Numbered from the stretch's first letter, positions 1 to 7,839 are shown. The stretch: 42,928 nt of DNA from Gammaproteobacteria bacterium (GCA_026713185.1 JAPOOX010000274.1:1-42928); one strand, 5' to 3'. Notes: generated by a model from the letters alone, not told the origin. Translations and numbers: made by a program.

Positions 1-2400
1 CGAGATGATCAAAGACATGGGCGCGGTTACGGACTTATCTCCATCAGATTGCTGCCATCTGGTCTGCATGGATGTGGAATCCTTGCCGACGGGAATACAT
101 ATTCCGAGTTGAGGACACAGATTCAATCCAATCGCCTCTACTGTCTTATAAAGCTTTGCATCTTCACCAGGATGATCTACCGCCGCCATCCAATTCGCCG
201 ATAATTTGATGTTTTCAATTTGTCCGGTAAGCGCTGCCGCCATATTGCAGATGGATTCCGCCACTGCCATCCGACCTGACGCCGGGGCATCCAGCAATGC
301 TATTGGAGCCCGTTCGCCCATGGACATGGCTTCTCCGGTGATCGAGTGATAGTCAGTTGAAGTGACCGCAACATCAGCTACCGGTGTCTGCCAGGGGCCC
401 ACCATCTGATCACGGGCAACCTGGCCACCCACCGTTCGGTCACCGATCGTGACAAGAAAGCTTTTGCTGGCTACAGTAGGATGACCAAGCACCCGATGAA
501 TGGCCGTTTCAAGATCCGGCATACTGCTGATTAATCCAGCCAGTGTTCGTGTCTGTGCATCCCTGTGCATAACCGGTGACTTGCCAAACAGGACACTCAT
601 CGGTAAATCCACGGGTTTATCTGCAAAAAAATCGTCAGTAACCGTCAAGTGAGTATCGTTGACTGCCTTGCCAACCACCGCAAAAGGACAGCGTTCCCGA
701 GCGCAGATTTGCGTAAAACGATCCAGGTCTTCCCCGGCCACCGCAAGCACATAACGTTCCTGGGCTTCATTACACCAGATTTCCATCGGTGTCATGCCGG
801 GTTCATCGCTGGGGATATTTCTCAACTCCATCCACCCGCCGACACCACCATCATGTACCAGTTCCGGCAGAGCATTGGACAATCCACCGGCGCCTACATC
901 GTGGATGAACTGTATTGGATTGTCCTCACCCAATTGCCAGCACTGGTCTATAACTTCCTGACAACGATGCTGAATCTCGGGATTTCCCCTTTGTACACTG
1001 GCAAAATCCAGATCAGCTTCGCTGGCCCCGGATGCCATTGATGAAGCGGCGCCACCGCCCAAACCAATCAGCATGGCAGGTCCACCCAACACAATTAACG
1101 ATGCGCCGGCGCTGATATTCTGCATGGAAATGTGTTCCTGACGGATATTGCCAAGCCCGCCGGCAATCATAATGGGTTTGTGATATCCACGAATCTCTCC
1201 GCCGGCCAGAAGTTCATAACTTCGGAAGTAGCCGCAGATATTGGGGCGTCCAAATTCATTATTGAAAGCAGCACCACCGATGGGAGCATGGATCATGATA
1301 TCGAGTGCTGATGAAATATGGTCGGGTTTGCCGTTATCCACTTCCCAGGATTCTTCTGCACCGGGTATCCGGAGGTTGGAAACGGAATATCCTGTCAGAC
1401 CCGCCTTTGGCTTTGAACCACGTCCCACTGCACCTTCATCCCTTATTTCACCACCGGCGCCAGTTGCCGCACCAGGCAAAGGGGCAATTGCCGTGGGGTG
1501 GTTATGAGTTTCGACTTTCATCAAAATGTGGACGTCTTCAACAGCATAACCATATTCGCGGGTCACCGGATCAGGATAAAAACGCTTGCCGGTGTTTCCT
1601 TCAATGACTGATGCATTGTCCTGGTAAGCGCTCAACACCTTGTATCCATTAATCTGTTGGTGACTGTTCCGAATCATTTCCATCAGGCTGTAGCGCTGCG
1701 GTACGCCATCTATTGTCCACCTTGCGTTAAAGGTCTTGTGCCGGCAGTGTTCCGAGTTGGCCTGTGCAAACATCATCAATTCTGTATCGGTAGGGTCCCG
1801 GCCGAGTGCCGTAAAAGCATCGACCAGATAGATCATCTCATCCCGGGTCAGCGCCATTCCCATTTTCTGATTGGCTTTTTCCAGGACTTCTATCCCTGCA
1901 GGCAACAGCGGTATGGCGCCAGGTGTTTGAGGGTCCGCTTCCGCAAAGAGGATACTGGCGTCCATAGTCGATAATACCGATTCCGTCATGCGATCATGTA
2001 TGCAGGCGTCAGCTGTCGCTATCTGCTCAATGGACAACGGAGAGTCTGAATTCAGGCGCCAGGCGATACCACGTTCTATCCTTCGAACCTTTGCCAGTCC
2101 ACAGATCTTCAATATGTCGGTTGCCTTGGAACTCCAGGGTGAGATGGTCCCCGTACGCGGTACTACCAGCCGTAATACACCGGGCACTTCATTGATATCA
2201 GGCATGGATGATGTGGCGGGACCATAGGTCAAAATACGATTGATGACAGCCAGTTCGTCATCATCGAGGTCATCCTCAAGATCGACAAAATGGATGAAGC
2301 GGGTGACGATCTCCAACTCCGGCAGGATTCCTGACAGGTCTGAACGCAACTTCTGGAGTCTAAATTCCGAGAGTGCGGGTGCACCCGGTAATACCAGCAT
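1..2400 (-). CDS. purL: Phosphoribosylformylglycinamidine synthase, large type (partial, N-terminal 800 codons)
   Basis: Catalyses the ATP- and glutamine-dependent conversion of FGAR to FGAM in cytosolic purine synthesis. The reading frame is open from an ATG at 2400 to the left edge, so the C-terminal part, including the glutaminase domain expected in this roughly 1,290-residue family, lies outside the window. Visible signatures are [11 protein letters not shown] near residue 220 and ETHNHPTAI near residue 300, both typical of the FGAM synthase ATP/FGAR-binding core, followed by the glycine-rich GGLGNIR and GGGAASS stretches. The N-terminus [11 protein letters not shown] matches large PurL proteins. 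It reads leftward, away from tadA, with only a repeat-like hairpin in the short gap. Identification is firm; only completeness is unknown. Confidence 0.97.
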   Translation of the reverse strand, partial: MLVLPGAPALSEFRLQKLRSDLSGILPELEIVTRFIHFVDLEDDLDDDELAVINRILTYGPATSSMPDINEVPGVLRLVVPRTGTISPWSSKATDILKICGLAKVRRIERGIAWRLNSDSPLSIEQIATADACIHDRMTESVLSTMDASILFAEADPQTPGAIPLLPAGIEVLEKANQKMGMALTRDEMIYLVDAFTALGRDPTDTELMMFAQANSEHCRHKTFNARWTIDGVPQRYSLMEMIRNSHQQINGYKVLSAYQDNASVIEGNTGKRFYPDPVTREYGYAVEDVHILMKVETHNHPTAIAPLPGAATGAGGEIRDEGAVGRGSKPKAGLTGYSVSNLRIPGAEESWEVDNGKPDHISSALDIMIHAPIGGAAFNNEFGRPNICGYFRSYELLAGGEIRGYHKPIMIAGGLGNIRQEHISMQNISAGASLIVLGGPAMLIGLGGGAASSMASGASEADLDFASVQRGNPEIQHRCQEVIDQCWQLGEDNPIQFIHDVGAGGLSNALPELVHDGGVGGWMELRNIPSDEPGMTPMEIWCNEAQERYVLAVAGEDLDRFTQICARERCPFAVVGKAVNDTHLTVTDDFFADKPVDLPMSVLFGKSPVMHRDAQTRTLAGLISSMPDLETAIHRVLGHPTVASKSFLVTIGDRTVGGQVARDQMVGPWQTPVADVAVTSTDYHSITGEAMSMGERAPIALLDAPASGRMAVAESICNMAAALTGQIENIKLSANWMAAVDHPGEDAKLYKTVEAIGLNLCPQLGICIPVGKDSTSMQTRWQQSDGDKSVTAPMSLIIS

Positions 2401-2448
2401 AAAATTACCTGATCAGATAAAGGGATATTCTGACATATTCGTGGGGTA

Positions 2449-2499
2449 AGAGTCAGGGGTCAGAGTAAAGATTGGGTCAGAATAATGACCATTCTGACC
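2449..2499. repeat. REP-like hairpin between tadA and purL
   Basis: A perfect 9-bp inverted repeat (GGTCAGAAT at 2475-2483, ATTCTGACC at 2491-2499, 7-nt loop) follows two looser copies of the same GGTCAGA word at about 2452-2464. It abuts the tadA stop codon. There is no T-run on the tadA strand, so it is not a classic intrinsic terminator. Repeated GGGTCAGAGTAAAG words of this kind resemble, from memory, extragenic elements mobilised by REP-associated tyrosine transposases. That assignment is inference. Confidence 0.5.
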
Positions 2500-2964
2500 T
2501 CATTCTCCGGCGCGTTTCCTGCGGAAAAAACCGGAAATCAGTTGTGTACAGATATCTGCACACAATCCCTCTTCGTATTGCACACAATGATTGAGTGATT
2601 CGTTGTCGAGTGCATGGATGGTGGAAACAATTGCGCCTCCGCGCGGCTCTTGAGCAGCGAAATAAAGCTTCGCAATTCTTGCATGGACCAGGGCGCCGGC
2701 ACACATTGTGCACGGTTCGATCGTGACATAGATATCTGCATCCGTTAATCGATGGTTACCGGTCCGATCAGCCGCGTCGCGCAAGGCAATTATTTCAGCA
2801 TGAGCTGTTGGATCATTATTCACAAGGGTACGGTTGAAGCCACGACCAATCACTTCTCCGCCGCGAACCACCACGGCGCCAACAGGTACTTCACCTGATT
2901 TTTCCGCTATCAGAGCCTGCTCGTATGCCGCATACATAAACTCTTTGCCGGATACCATTACCAC
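2500..2964 (-). CDS. tadA: tRNA-specific adenosine deaminase TadA
   Basis: Deaminates A34 of tRNA-Arg(ACG) to inosine, widening decoding. The zinc-dependent CDA fold is clear: HAEI (zinc ligand His and catalytic Glu) at about residues 55-58 and PCTMC (two zinc Cys) near 84-88, with the family's NRTLVNNDPTAHAE context. At 154 residues it is slightly shorter than E. coli TadA. The start is either GTG at 2964 or ATG at 2958; no strong ribosome site separates them. In E. coli tadA also lies close to purL, so this is ancestral gene order and marks the last well-known core gene before the island. Confidence 0.95.
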   Translation of the reverse strand: MVMVSGKEFMYAAYEQALIAEKSGEVPVGAVVVRGGEVIGRGFNRTLVNNDPTAHAEIIALRDAADRTGNHRLTDADIYVTIEPCTMCAGALVHARIAKLYFAAQEPRGGAIVSTIHALDNESLNHCVQYEEGLCADICTQLISGFFRRKRAGE

Positions 2965-3146
2965 TGTTTGCTCTCATTAAACATGCCGAAAATAATCCAG
3001 GTAAGCCGGACTGTTTGCTCCGCAACAGCGGCAGGGCGAGTTTTGGCTCGCTGAAGGCTCTCAAAAAGACCTGGGTCAAAAGACCCCATACTGTACCATG
3101 GAAAGTCTGATAAGCTTCTGCTTCACTTTGAAAAAAGAGGTTTACC

Positions 3147-3905
3147 ATGTACCCGTCCATTCGCACTGCTGCCGTCTTTGCTCTTACACTGGGCTTAATC
3201 TCTTCGCCTGCAATCAGCCAGGATGAGACCGTTCTTCCGACGTATACCTCTGTTTATGAGGTCTCTCCCAGTCCTGGCCACGCACTCAGGTTCGAAGAAG
3301 CTCTGGAGCAGCACATGGAATGGGCCAGACAGCAAAATTCCAACTGGGGTTGGGATGTGTTTGAGATTCTGGCCGGGAAACGGGTGGGCAACTATCTCCT
3401 GGTGAGCAGAAATCATACGTGGGAAGACTTTGACGAGAACCGGGAATTTGCAACAAGTGAGATGGCCATGTGGCGCGCCAAAGTGTCTGAGCATGTCGAG
3501 TCCTTTGAGGGAGGCATTTATAAGATGATGCCTGATTTCAGTCGCATACCGGATAATGTCGAAGCTTATCCGTTTTCGAAGGTGAGCTTTTTTTCAATGC
3601 TGCCAACTTCTACAAGGTCCTACAGGAGCAATCTCCGCAAGATTAATGACGCATTGAAGACACAGGAGTCGGCGCCACCGGCATTGTGGTACCAACAGGT
3701 CGGCGGTGGAGACCAGGGTACATTCCTGCTCATGAACCCCTTCAAAAATTGGGTAGACTGGCCAAATGAAAAGTCTTCTCAGGCCATGGCCAGGGCGATG
3801 GACCCGGAAAAGACCATGGCGATCGTCGATGAGCTCGCTAAAGTCATTCTGGGCGAAGAGACCAGTGTCATTGCCTTGCGGCCAGACTTGAGCTATAGAC
3901 CATGA
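3147..3905 (+). CDS. Secreted protein of unknown function
   Basis: A 252-residue protein with a good ribosome site (AAGAGG six bases before ATG 3147) and a clear Sec signal peptide: a short basic start, a hydrophobic stretch over residues 8-20, and likely cleavage around residues 22-25 (PAISQ). The mature part is soluble, rich in Trp and Met, with no membrane segment and no Cys pattern. I recognise no domain. It appears to contain two similar halves (EVSPSPGHALRFEEALEQH and KVSFFSMLPTSTRSYRSNLRK both begin a strand-helix unit), which might be a duplicated ferredoxin-like fold of the dimeric alpha-beta barrel kind; that is only a guess. It sits alone between tadA and the island, and could be core or the first island gene. 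Confidence 0.8.
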   Translation: MYPSIRTAAVFALTLGLISSPAISQDETVLPTYTSVYEVSPSPGHALRFEEALEQHMEWARQQNSNWGWDVFEILAGKRVGNYLLVSRNHTWEDFDENREFATSEMAMWRAKVSEHVESFEGGIYKMMPDFSRIPDNVEAYPFSKVSFFSMLPTSTRSYRSNLRKINDALKTQESAPPALWYQQVGGGDQGTFLLMNPFKNWVDWPNEKSSQAMARAMDPEKTMAIVDELAKVILGEETSVIALRPDLSYRP

Positions 3906-3965
3906 GGGAACTCACACCGCGAGCGGCGCGCTGTCGCGCAGCATAGCCGATTTCTGCAGAGGGCT

Positions 3966-3983
3966 GACTCGCCCGGGTGAGTC
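3966..3983. repeat. Near-palindrome in the gap before abiEi
   Basis: GACTCGCCCGGGTGAGTC is an 18-bp palindrome with one mismatched pair. It lies in the otherwise empty 193-bp stretch between the secreted-protein gene and abiEi and could be the terminator stem of the former, although no T-tract follows. Function unknown. Confidence 0.35.
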
Positions 3984-4036
3984 CGGATAGCTTGAAGCAA
4001 CACTAATACCCCTCAACTGGCACCTCTGCAACCATT

Positions 4037-4090
4037 GGTATGTTACGTTTCCAAGGTATATTTACATTTTCCCCTAGGTTATGTAACATT
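4037..4090 (+). promoter_or_regulatory. Three imperfect repeats upstream of abiEi, candidate operator
   Basis: GGTATGTTAC (4037-4046), GGTATATTTAC (4055-4065) and GGTTATGTAAC (4077-4087) are similar words spaced 18 and 22 bp apart, ending 12 bp before the abiEi start. The third extends into the inverted word ATGTAACAT. AbiEi antitoxins are known to repress their own operon by binding repeats upstream, so autoregulation is a reasonable inference. No good Shine-Dalgarno precedes ATG 4099. Confidence 0.45.
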
Positions 4091-4098
4091 ACGATATT

Positions 4099-4710
4099 AT
4101 GGTTACCAAAACGACAAAGACAGATAAAATCCTGGAACTGGTCAGGAAGGCTGGTGTCCTGCGCCCGCGAGAACTGGACTCTTATAATATCCCCAGGACC
4201 TACCTCAGCCGTCTATGTAGTGCCGGCAATCTGCAACGGATAGGCCGGGGGCTGTATGTCCTGCCCGGAAGCGGCGCCACCGAGCATCATTCGCTGGCCG
4301 AGGCAGGCAAACGCGTACCCAAGGGTGTGGTGTGTCTACTGTCCGCCCTAAGCTTTCACGAACTCACGACTCAGGCGCCGTTTGAGGTCTGGCTGGCCAT
4401 CGGCGAAAAAGCATGGCGGCCGCGTCTCGAATACCCGCCGCTACGTATCGTTTACTTCTCCCAGGCAGCGCTTAATGCCGGCGTCGAGGAGCACAAGCTC
4501 GAGGGAGTGACCGTTCACGTGTACTCCCCCGCCAAGACCGTCGCCGATTGTTTCAAATACCGCAACAAAATCGGCCTGGATGTGGCCATTGAGGCACTCA
4601 GAGAGTGCCGACGGGCTCGGTACTGCACAATGGACGACCTTTGGCGCTATGCAGCTATTTGCCGAGTCCGAAACGTCATGCGGCCCTACCTGGAATCGCT
4701 AGTGGTATGA
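4099..4710 (+). CDS. AbiEi-type antitoxin / transcriptional regulator (type IV TA family)
   Basis: A 203-residue protein with an N-terminal winged helix (about residues 8-60; RELDSYNIPRTYLSRLCSAG followed by RIGRGLYVLP) and the AbiEi C-terminal region (HSLAEAGKRVPKGVVCLLSAL, SPAKTVADCFKYRNKIGLDVAIEALREC). These are characteristic of AbiEi, the antitoxin that counteracts the AbiEii nucleotidyltransferase toxin and represses the operon. Length and motif order look complete. It overlaps the next reading frame by ATGA, as expected for an abiEi-abiEii operon, but the toxin is reduced to 30 codons. The antitoxin is therefore orphaned here and may act only as a regulator or as a neutraliser of an AbiEii encoded elsewhere or carried by incoming elements. 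Confidence 0.88.
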   Translation: MVTKTTKTDKILELVRKAGVLRPRELDSYNIPRTYLSRLCSAGNLQRIGRGLYVLPGSGATEHHSLAEAGKRVPKGVVCLLSALSFHELTTQAPFEVWLAIGEKAWRPRLEYPPLRIVYFSQAALNAGVEEHKLEGVTVHVYSPAKTVADCFKYRNKIGLDVAIEALRECRRARYCTMDDLWRYAAICRVRNVMRPYLESLVV

Positions 4711-4799
4711 ATGATAAACGCGGAAAGAATTTGGCAGCTTCCGTACGTGACCGATTGCTGGCATTGGCAAGGGTACGGGGTGAAGACTTTCACCTATAA
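4707..4799 (+). pseudogene. AbiEii toxin, N-terminal stub (30 codons)
   Basis: Starts at ATG 4707, overlapping the antitoxin stop by ATGA. The 30 residues end in NLAASVRDRLLALARVRGEDF, which matches the usual beginning of AbiEii nucleotidyltransferase toxins. After GEDFHL a TAA stop follows and the downstream sequence no longer resembles the toxin in any frame I tried, so this is a truncation rather than a single nonsense change. The nucleotidyltransferase catalytic motifs are absent and no toxin activity is expected. Confidence 0.8.
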
Positions 4800-4910
4800 G
4801 TGGGAACCAGGCGGTCCTTGGGTTTGACTGCATAGAACTCAGATTAACTGTGGCAAATGCTGAACATCCCTGGCAGATAATTCAATCGGGAAATGTGACT
4901 CACCCTGTAT

Positions 4911-5129
4911 TCAAATCTTCAATTCAGCATCCCACCACTTCGAAATCTGGCTTTCCGAAACAAATTCCTGACCTACAGCTAGTTCCCGGCAAAGGACTGC
5001 TAATGGCTGGATATCATCTCCATATGAATTGGGCACCTGCCCTACCTTCCCCACCGCCTTACAATAGGGATGCCCCCACCTTCGCGTAAATAATCCACCA
5101 TCGGCTGATATAGTCCACTCAGGGCTATT
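4911..5129 (-). pseudogene. Coding-like fragment without start codon, unknown family
   Basis: Reading leftward from just after a stop at 5130-5132 there is an open frame of 72 codons ending at 4911. Its translation (for example ADGGLFTRRWGHPYCKAVGK, then VPNSYGDDIQPLAVLCRELA and SQISKWWDAEL) has the composition of a real globular protein, whereas the opposite-strand frame is proline- and serine-rich and looks like a shadow. No ATG start exists; an internal GTG at 5036 would give 41 residues. I take it to be the tail of a gene whose beginning was lost. I cannot name the family. This is all I see in the stretch 4800-5145. Confidence 0.45.
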
Positions 5130-5145
5130 TCATGCAATATTCGGG

Positions 5146-5481
5146 TTAGGCCACCTTCCGTGCTTTGACTTCCAGGTGTATGCCCTCCTGCTCCTGCAGG
5201 TAATGGATCACCGCGAACAGGTTGCTCGCCTGAGGGTTCCCTTTCGGTCCGAACATGCGCATTAGACTCTTGCTCGATTTGTCGAAGACCCGGGACAGCT
5301 CCTCGAACCCGATGGTCGCGTTGATATAGTCGCGCAGCACCGCCTTGCCTGTATCGACATCATCGGCGAGTAGGCATTCGACCCCTTCTTGTAACAGGGC
5401 CTTGCGAAACTCTGGATCCCGTTGGGCGCGTGCCTGTATGGTGTCCTTAAAATCTTTTGTCAAAGCCATCATGTCACTCAC
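5146..5481 (-). CDS. Orphan HTH antitoxin-like DNA-binding protein
   Basis: A 111-residue protein starting with GTG at 5481 (ATG at 5472 or 5469 would also serve). The pattern LTKDFKDTIQARAQRDPEF, then LLADDVDTGKAVLRDYINAT, IGFEELSRVFDKSSKSLMRM and GNPQASNLFAVIHYL is that of a predicted regulator/addiction-antidote family (COG3636/HI1420-like): a helical N-terminus plus a Cro/C1-type helix-turn-helix whose recognition segment is around SSKSLMRMFG. Such genes normally follow a RelE/HigB-type toxin. None is seen upstream (5482-5566 is too short for one) or downstream. A palindrome about 40 bp upstream is a likely operator. Another orphaned antitoxin-type gene in this island. Confidence 0.75.
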   Translation of the reverse strand: MSDMMALTKDFKDTIQARAQRDPEFRKALLQEGVECLLADDVDTGKAVLRDYINATIGFEELSRVFDKSSKSLMRMFGPKGNPQASNLFAVIHYLQEQEGIHLEVKARKVA

Positions 5482-5520
5482 TGTCGAAGTATTCTCTAAC
5501 CTCTATCACGTGACGCACAT

Positions 5521-5538
5521 GGTAGCATATATGTTACC
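5521..5538. promoter_or_regulatory. Palindromic operator upstream of the orphan antitoxin
   Basis: GGTAGCATATATGTTACC is an 18-bp palindrome with one mismatched pair, centred about 48 bp upstream of the start of the 5146-5481 gene, in a 85-bp intergenic gap. Placement and symmetry fit an autoregulatory site for the HTH protein. It shares the word ATGTTAC with the repeat upstream of abiEi. Confidence 0.55.
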
Positions 5539-5566
5539 TTTATCAATACCCAAGCAAATATCCATC

Positions 5567-6817
5567 CTATGTCACGGGGGAATTATCGTTCCCGCAGTCG
5601 GGCATTCTTGACCGTAAAGCCTGGCGCACAAACTGTCTCGCCCCATTGTCGTTCGCCTCAACGAGTTGCCTAATCTGCTCAGTGACGACGTCAGCCCTAT
5701 TCAACCTGGTGGCAACGTCCATTGCCCGGTCATAGGCCTCCATCACATCGACGTGGGTCACCTCGTAACCCCACCCCTCACTCAACCAGCGCAATGCGGT
5801 CAGGGCAGAACCCAAGGCAAACTCCGGTGAAGAATCGAGGTAATACCTGGCTGCCCTGGTCAGTGTTTTTGGATCACAGGGACTCCGGTTCGCAAGGTCC
5901 AAGGCGAGATCGTATAGTTCGAGTTCCTTTGCGGTCGCGAACCATTTGCCCTCTTCTCCGGGGGTCGTGGCGATGAGGTCGGTAAGAATCGCTGACGCAT
6001 CCTTCATGGGATAGCGTTTTGCCACAGATCGAAACCGCGCGAGATACGAATTGCCCTGGGCCGCCCTCAGCCCATAGCGCCGATATGCCTCGCCATGCAG
6101 GCCAGAGGAAATCAGGATTTCTTCGCAGGCATGATCAATCTCCGAATCCGGTTGATTCAAGCCTCTGGATGCCTCTGCGTATTGTAGCGCTTCCGACTTT
6201 TTGCCCATCGCCAATAACGCTTCAACGCCGTAGCGACGATAGTGCCAGAAGGGTATTCGGTCCAGGGCCAGAAGGTCGAGCATTTCTTCATGGCGCCCCG
6301 TCATCAGCAGGCAGGACAGGCAGGCCGTTGCGCCATGAAAATAGTTACCTGGATTCGGATTGGTCCAATACGACCTCAGCGTCGGCATCAATTCTTCCGC
6401 CCACTGATTGGCTGCTTCCACCGAACCGCATACCTCTCCCCAGCGGTCGCCCACCGGCCCCAGGTAGTCGACACCATCATCCTCTATGGCATGCCATAAG
6501 CGTTCGAGCCATTTTTGGCGTGTATTGGCATCCGCCGGTGCGTTAATGATGACGGGAAGCAGTTGGTCGAGTGTTTTGTTCACCGCAGAACCCAAGGCGC
6601 CGCTGGAGCTGTCCACATGCTCCAGCGCAGGCCAGAGCTTTTCGATCAGGCGAACGGCGCCTTCTGCAGCCAGATCAGGTTCTTTCTTCGCCACCTTTTT
6701 TATTTCGGAAACAGCTTCGCGAAGTCGCTGGCACGCTAATCTGGAGGATTTCCAGCCATAGGTTCCTGCACGGAAGCGTGCAGGGAAGATCCATTTGTGA
6801 GCGCTCCGGGTGCTCAA
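5567..6817 (-). CDS. Helical-repeat (TPR-like) protein of unknown function
   Basis: A 416-residue, Leu/Ala-rich, Cys-poor cytosolic protein that looks entirely alpha-helical, with TPR-like pairs such as WHYRRYGVEALLAMGKKSEALQ near residues 190-215 and DASAILTDLIATTP near 275. There is no signal peptide, membrane segment or catalytic motif. The start is a TTG at 6817, preceded by GAAGG; the conserved-looking N-terminal segment RSAHKWIFPARFRAGTYGWK begins directly after it and an in-frame stop lies 15 codons upstream, so no other standard start is available. It lies directly downstream of the PglX stub. I have the impression that relatives occur next to accessory and restriction loci but cannot state a function. 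A scaffold or partner-binding role would fit the fold. Confidence 0.8.
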   Translation of the reverse strand: MSTRSAHKWIFPARFRAGTYGWKSSRLACQRLREAVSEIKKVAKKEPDLAAEGAVRLIEKLWPALEHVDSSSGALGSAVNKTLDQLLPVIINAPADANTRQKWLERLWHAIEDDGVDYLGPVGDRWGEVCGSVEAANQWAEELMPTLRSYWTNPNPGNYFHGATACLSCLLMTGRHEEMLDLLALDRIPFWHYRRYGVEALLAMGKKSEALQYAEASRGLNQPDSEIDHACEEILISSGLHGEAYRRYGLRAAQGNSYLARFRSVAKRYPMKDASAILTDLIATTPGEEGKWFATAKELELYDLALDLANRSPCDPKTLTRAARYYLDSSPEFALGSALTALRWLSEGWGYEVTHVDVMEAYDRAMDVATRLNRADVVTEQIRQLVEANDNGARQFVRQALRSRMPDCGNDNSPVT

Positions 6818-6864
6818 TGGGAACCTAACCTTCGTCCACGGCTCGTTCGATAGCGCTCACCCTG

Positions 6865-7248
6865 CTACACCCTGGCCCAAATATTTGGCTTCTGCCGCCG
6901 GGCCTGGTCTTGCACAATGTCTTCGTCGATGTGGCCCATTTTGGCTTCGGCCAGTATTTCGGGCTGGAACTGCCTCTCGGCTGGCGATACCACACCAATG
7001 CGGGTGTAGCGGTTCATGTCCATGAAGCGCAATGCACAGAAGCGGTTGAACCAGATGTAGGCGACCTTCTCGATCACCTGCTCTTTGTCATTTGCCTTGA
7101 CCTGCTCTTCGAGTTTTTTAACCGCCTCCGCACTCTCACGCCGCACCGCACTGTCAACGGCCAGCACCAGCTTCAACTTGGTCGAGACCTGATCAATCAG
7201 GCTGCGACGGGCAAACTGGGCGAATTTTTTTAGTTTGGCTGTTTCCAT
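6865..7248 (-). pseudogene. PglX-like BREX methyltransferase, N-terminal stub
   Basis: The 127-residue frame begins with a good ribosome site (AAGGA eight bases before ATG 7248). KLKKFAQFARRSLIDQVSTK and AYIWFNRFCALRFMDMNRYT correspond to the N-terminal helical part of PglX, the BREX adenine methyltransferase (about 1,200 residues; compare AYTWFNRLCAIRYMELHGYL as I recall it from E. coli PglX). Similarity stops after KMGHIDED and the frame ends 18 codons later. The catalytic domain with its NPPY-type motif is absent, so it cannot methylate DNA. Alternatives: a standalone small protein reusing the N-terminal domain, since its ribosome site and frame are intact. I consider a decayed BREX gene more likely. 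Confidence 0.7.
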
Positions 7249-7261
7249 TCAAGAATCCTTT

Positions 7262-7390
7262 GAATCACGAATGGACGCGAATCCACACGAATAATCTTTA
7301 ACCACGGAAGGGGCGCTTTCTATACACGCATTTATGCGCGGACGCATAAATGGGCGCATATATTTACGCCGAGCGCATAAATTAACGCTT
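7262..7390. repeat. Two repeat clusters upstream of the PglX stub
   Basis: At 7266-7292 the word ACGAAT or GCGAAT recurs three times at 10-11 bp spacing. At 7328-7382 the word GCATAAAT or close variants recurs four times (GCATTTATGC at 7328, GCATAAAT at 7344, GCATATAT at 7356, GCATAAAT at 7375), partly as inverted copies. One-turn spacing on one side and inverted copies on the other look like protein-binding sites controlling the PglX stub's promoter, but the first cluster also resembles dispersed filler repeats found in many environmental genomes. Confidence 0.4.
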
Positions 7391-7585
7391 GCGCTCATAA
7401 ACAGCCCCTTTCCTATCGCCAATCTGAACAATCTCGCCCCGCTTCTTCAGGCGCAAGAGAAGTTTATACGCCTGGTCCTGGGTGACATGACATAAATCCA
7501 TGACATCCGCACGTTTTATGCTGCCGTGCTTATCGATGTAGTAGAGCACAATCTGCTCTCGGACTCCGGTTGATGGGTTCCCCAA
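7382..7585 (-). CDS. Small winged-helix DNA-binding protein or C-terminal gene remnant
   Basis: Sixty-seven residues forming one winged helix: VREQIVLYYIDKHGSIKRAD (helix 1-2), VTQDQAYKLLLRLKKRGEIV (recognition helix) and a wing ending GDRKGAVYERKR. The start is TTG 7585 because an in-frame TAG lies two codons upstream. Such domains also form the C-terminus of larger AlbA/Schlafen-type or RecG-like ATP-binding proteins, so this could be the surviving tail of one. It points toward the PglX stub across the GCATAAAT repeat cluster and could regulate it. No more specific function can be given. Confidence 0.55.
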   Translation of the reverse strand: MGNPSTGVREQIVLYYIDKHGSIKRADVMDLCHVTQDQAYKLLLRLKKRGEIVQIGDRKGAVYERKR

Positions 7586-7734
7586 CGGCTACTATACGGC
7601 CATCGACGTCTTTGTGCGACTTATGAAAGTGGCTCACGCCGCAGAGGGAACAGCGACCGGAGTTCATTTAACCTTGGTAAAGCGGAGCATCACATGTCTT
7701 GTTGGTCTGAAGCAAGGTCACGGCCAATTCTATT

Positions 7735-7795
7735 ATCATCAAATTGATGATGTCAAGATATCATATTGACTCTTACATGATTTATTTATTATCAT
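7735..7795 (+). promoter_or_regulatory. Promoter and operator of the defence operon
   Basis: A perfect inverted repeat ATCATCAA-A-TTGATGAT occupies 7735-7751. It is followed by TTGACT at 7766-7771 and TATCAT at 7790-7795 with an 18-bp spacer, a fair sigma-70 promoter. A regulator bound to the repeat would sit just upstream of the -35 box. BrxR/CapW-type WYL regulators are known to bind inverted repeats in front of their own operon, so the gene product encoded at 7840-8730 is the natural candidate. Confidence 0.6.
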
Positions 7796-7839
7796 AACTG
7801 GCAATGACGGGTACGAATGCGGCGAAAATAGGTGATCAC

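Noticed and set aside
4792-4805. AGTGGGAA just after the AbiEii stub, matching the GAGTGGGAA at the guaA 3' end, as a second attachment site
   Set aside because: Only 8 bases match and the copy is in the opposite orientation, so it cannot be a direct-repeat att pair.
4850-5089. Plus-strand 79-codon frame between the AbiEii stub and the orphan antitoxin
   Set aside because: Pro/Ser-rich shadow of the more protein-like minus-strand fragment; no ribosome site.
7590-7769. Open plus-strand frame (FPNGYYTAIDVFVRLMKV...) upstream of the WYL gene as a gene remnant
   Set aside because: No start with a ribosome site, it runs into the promoter, and I recognise no family; evidence is too weak to list.
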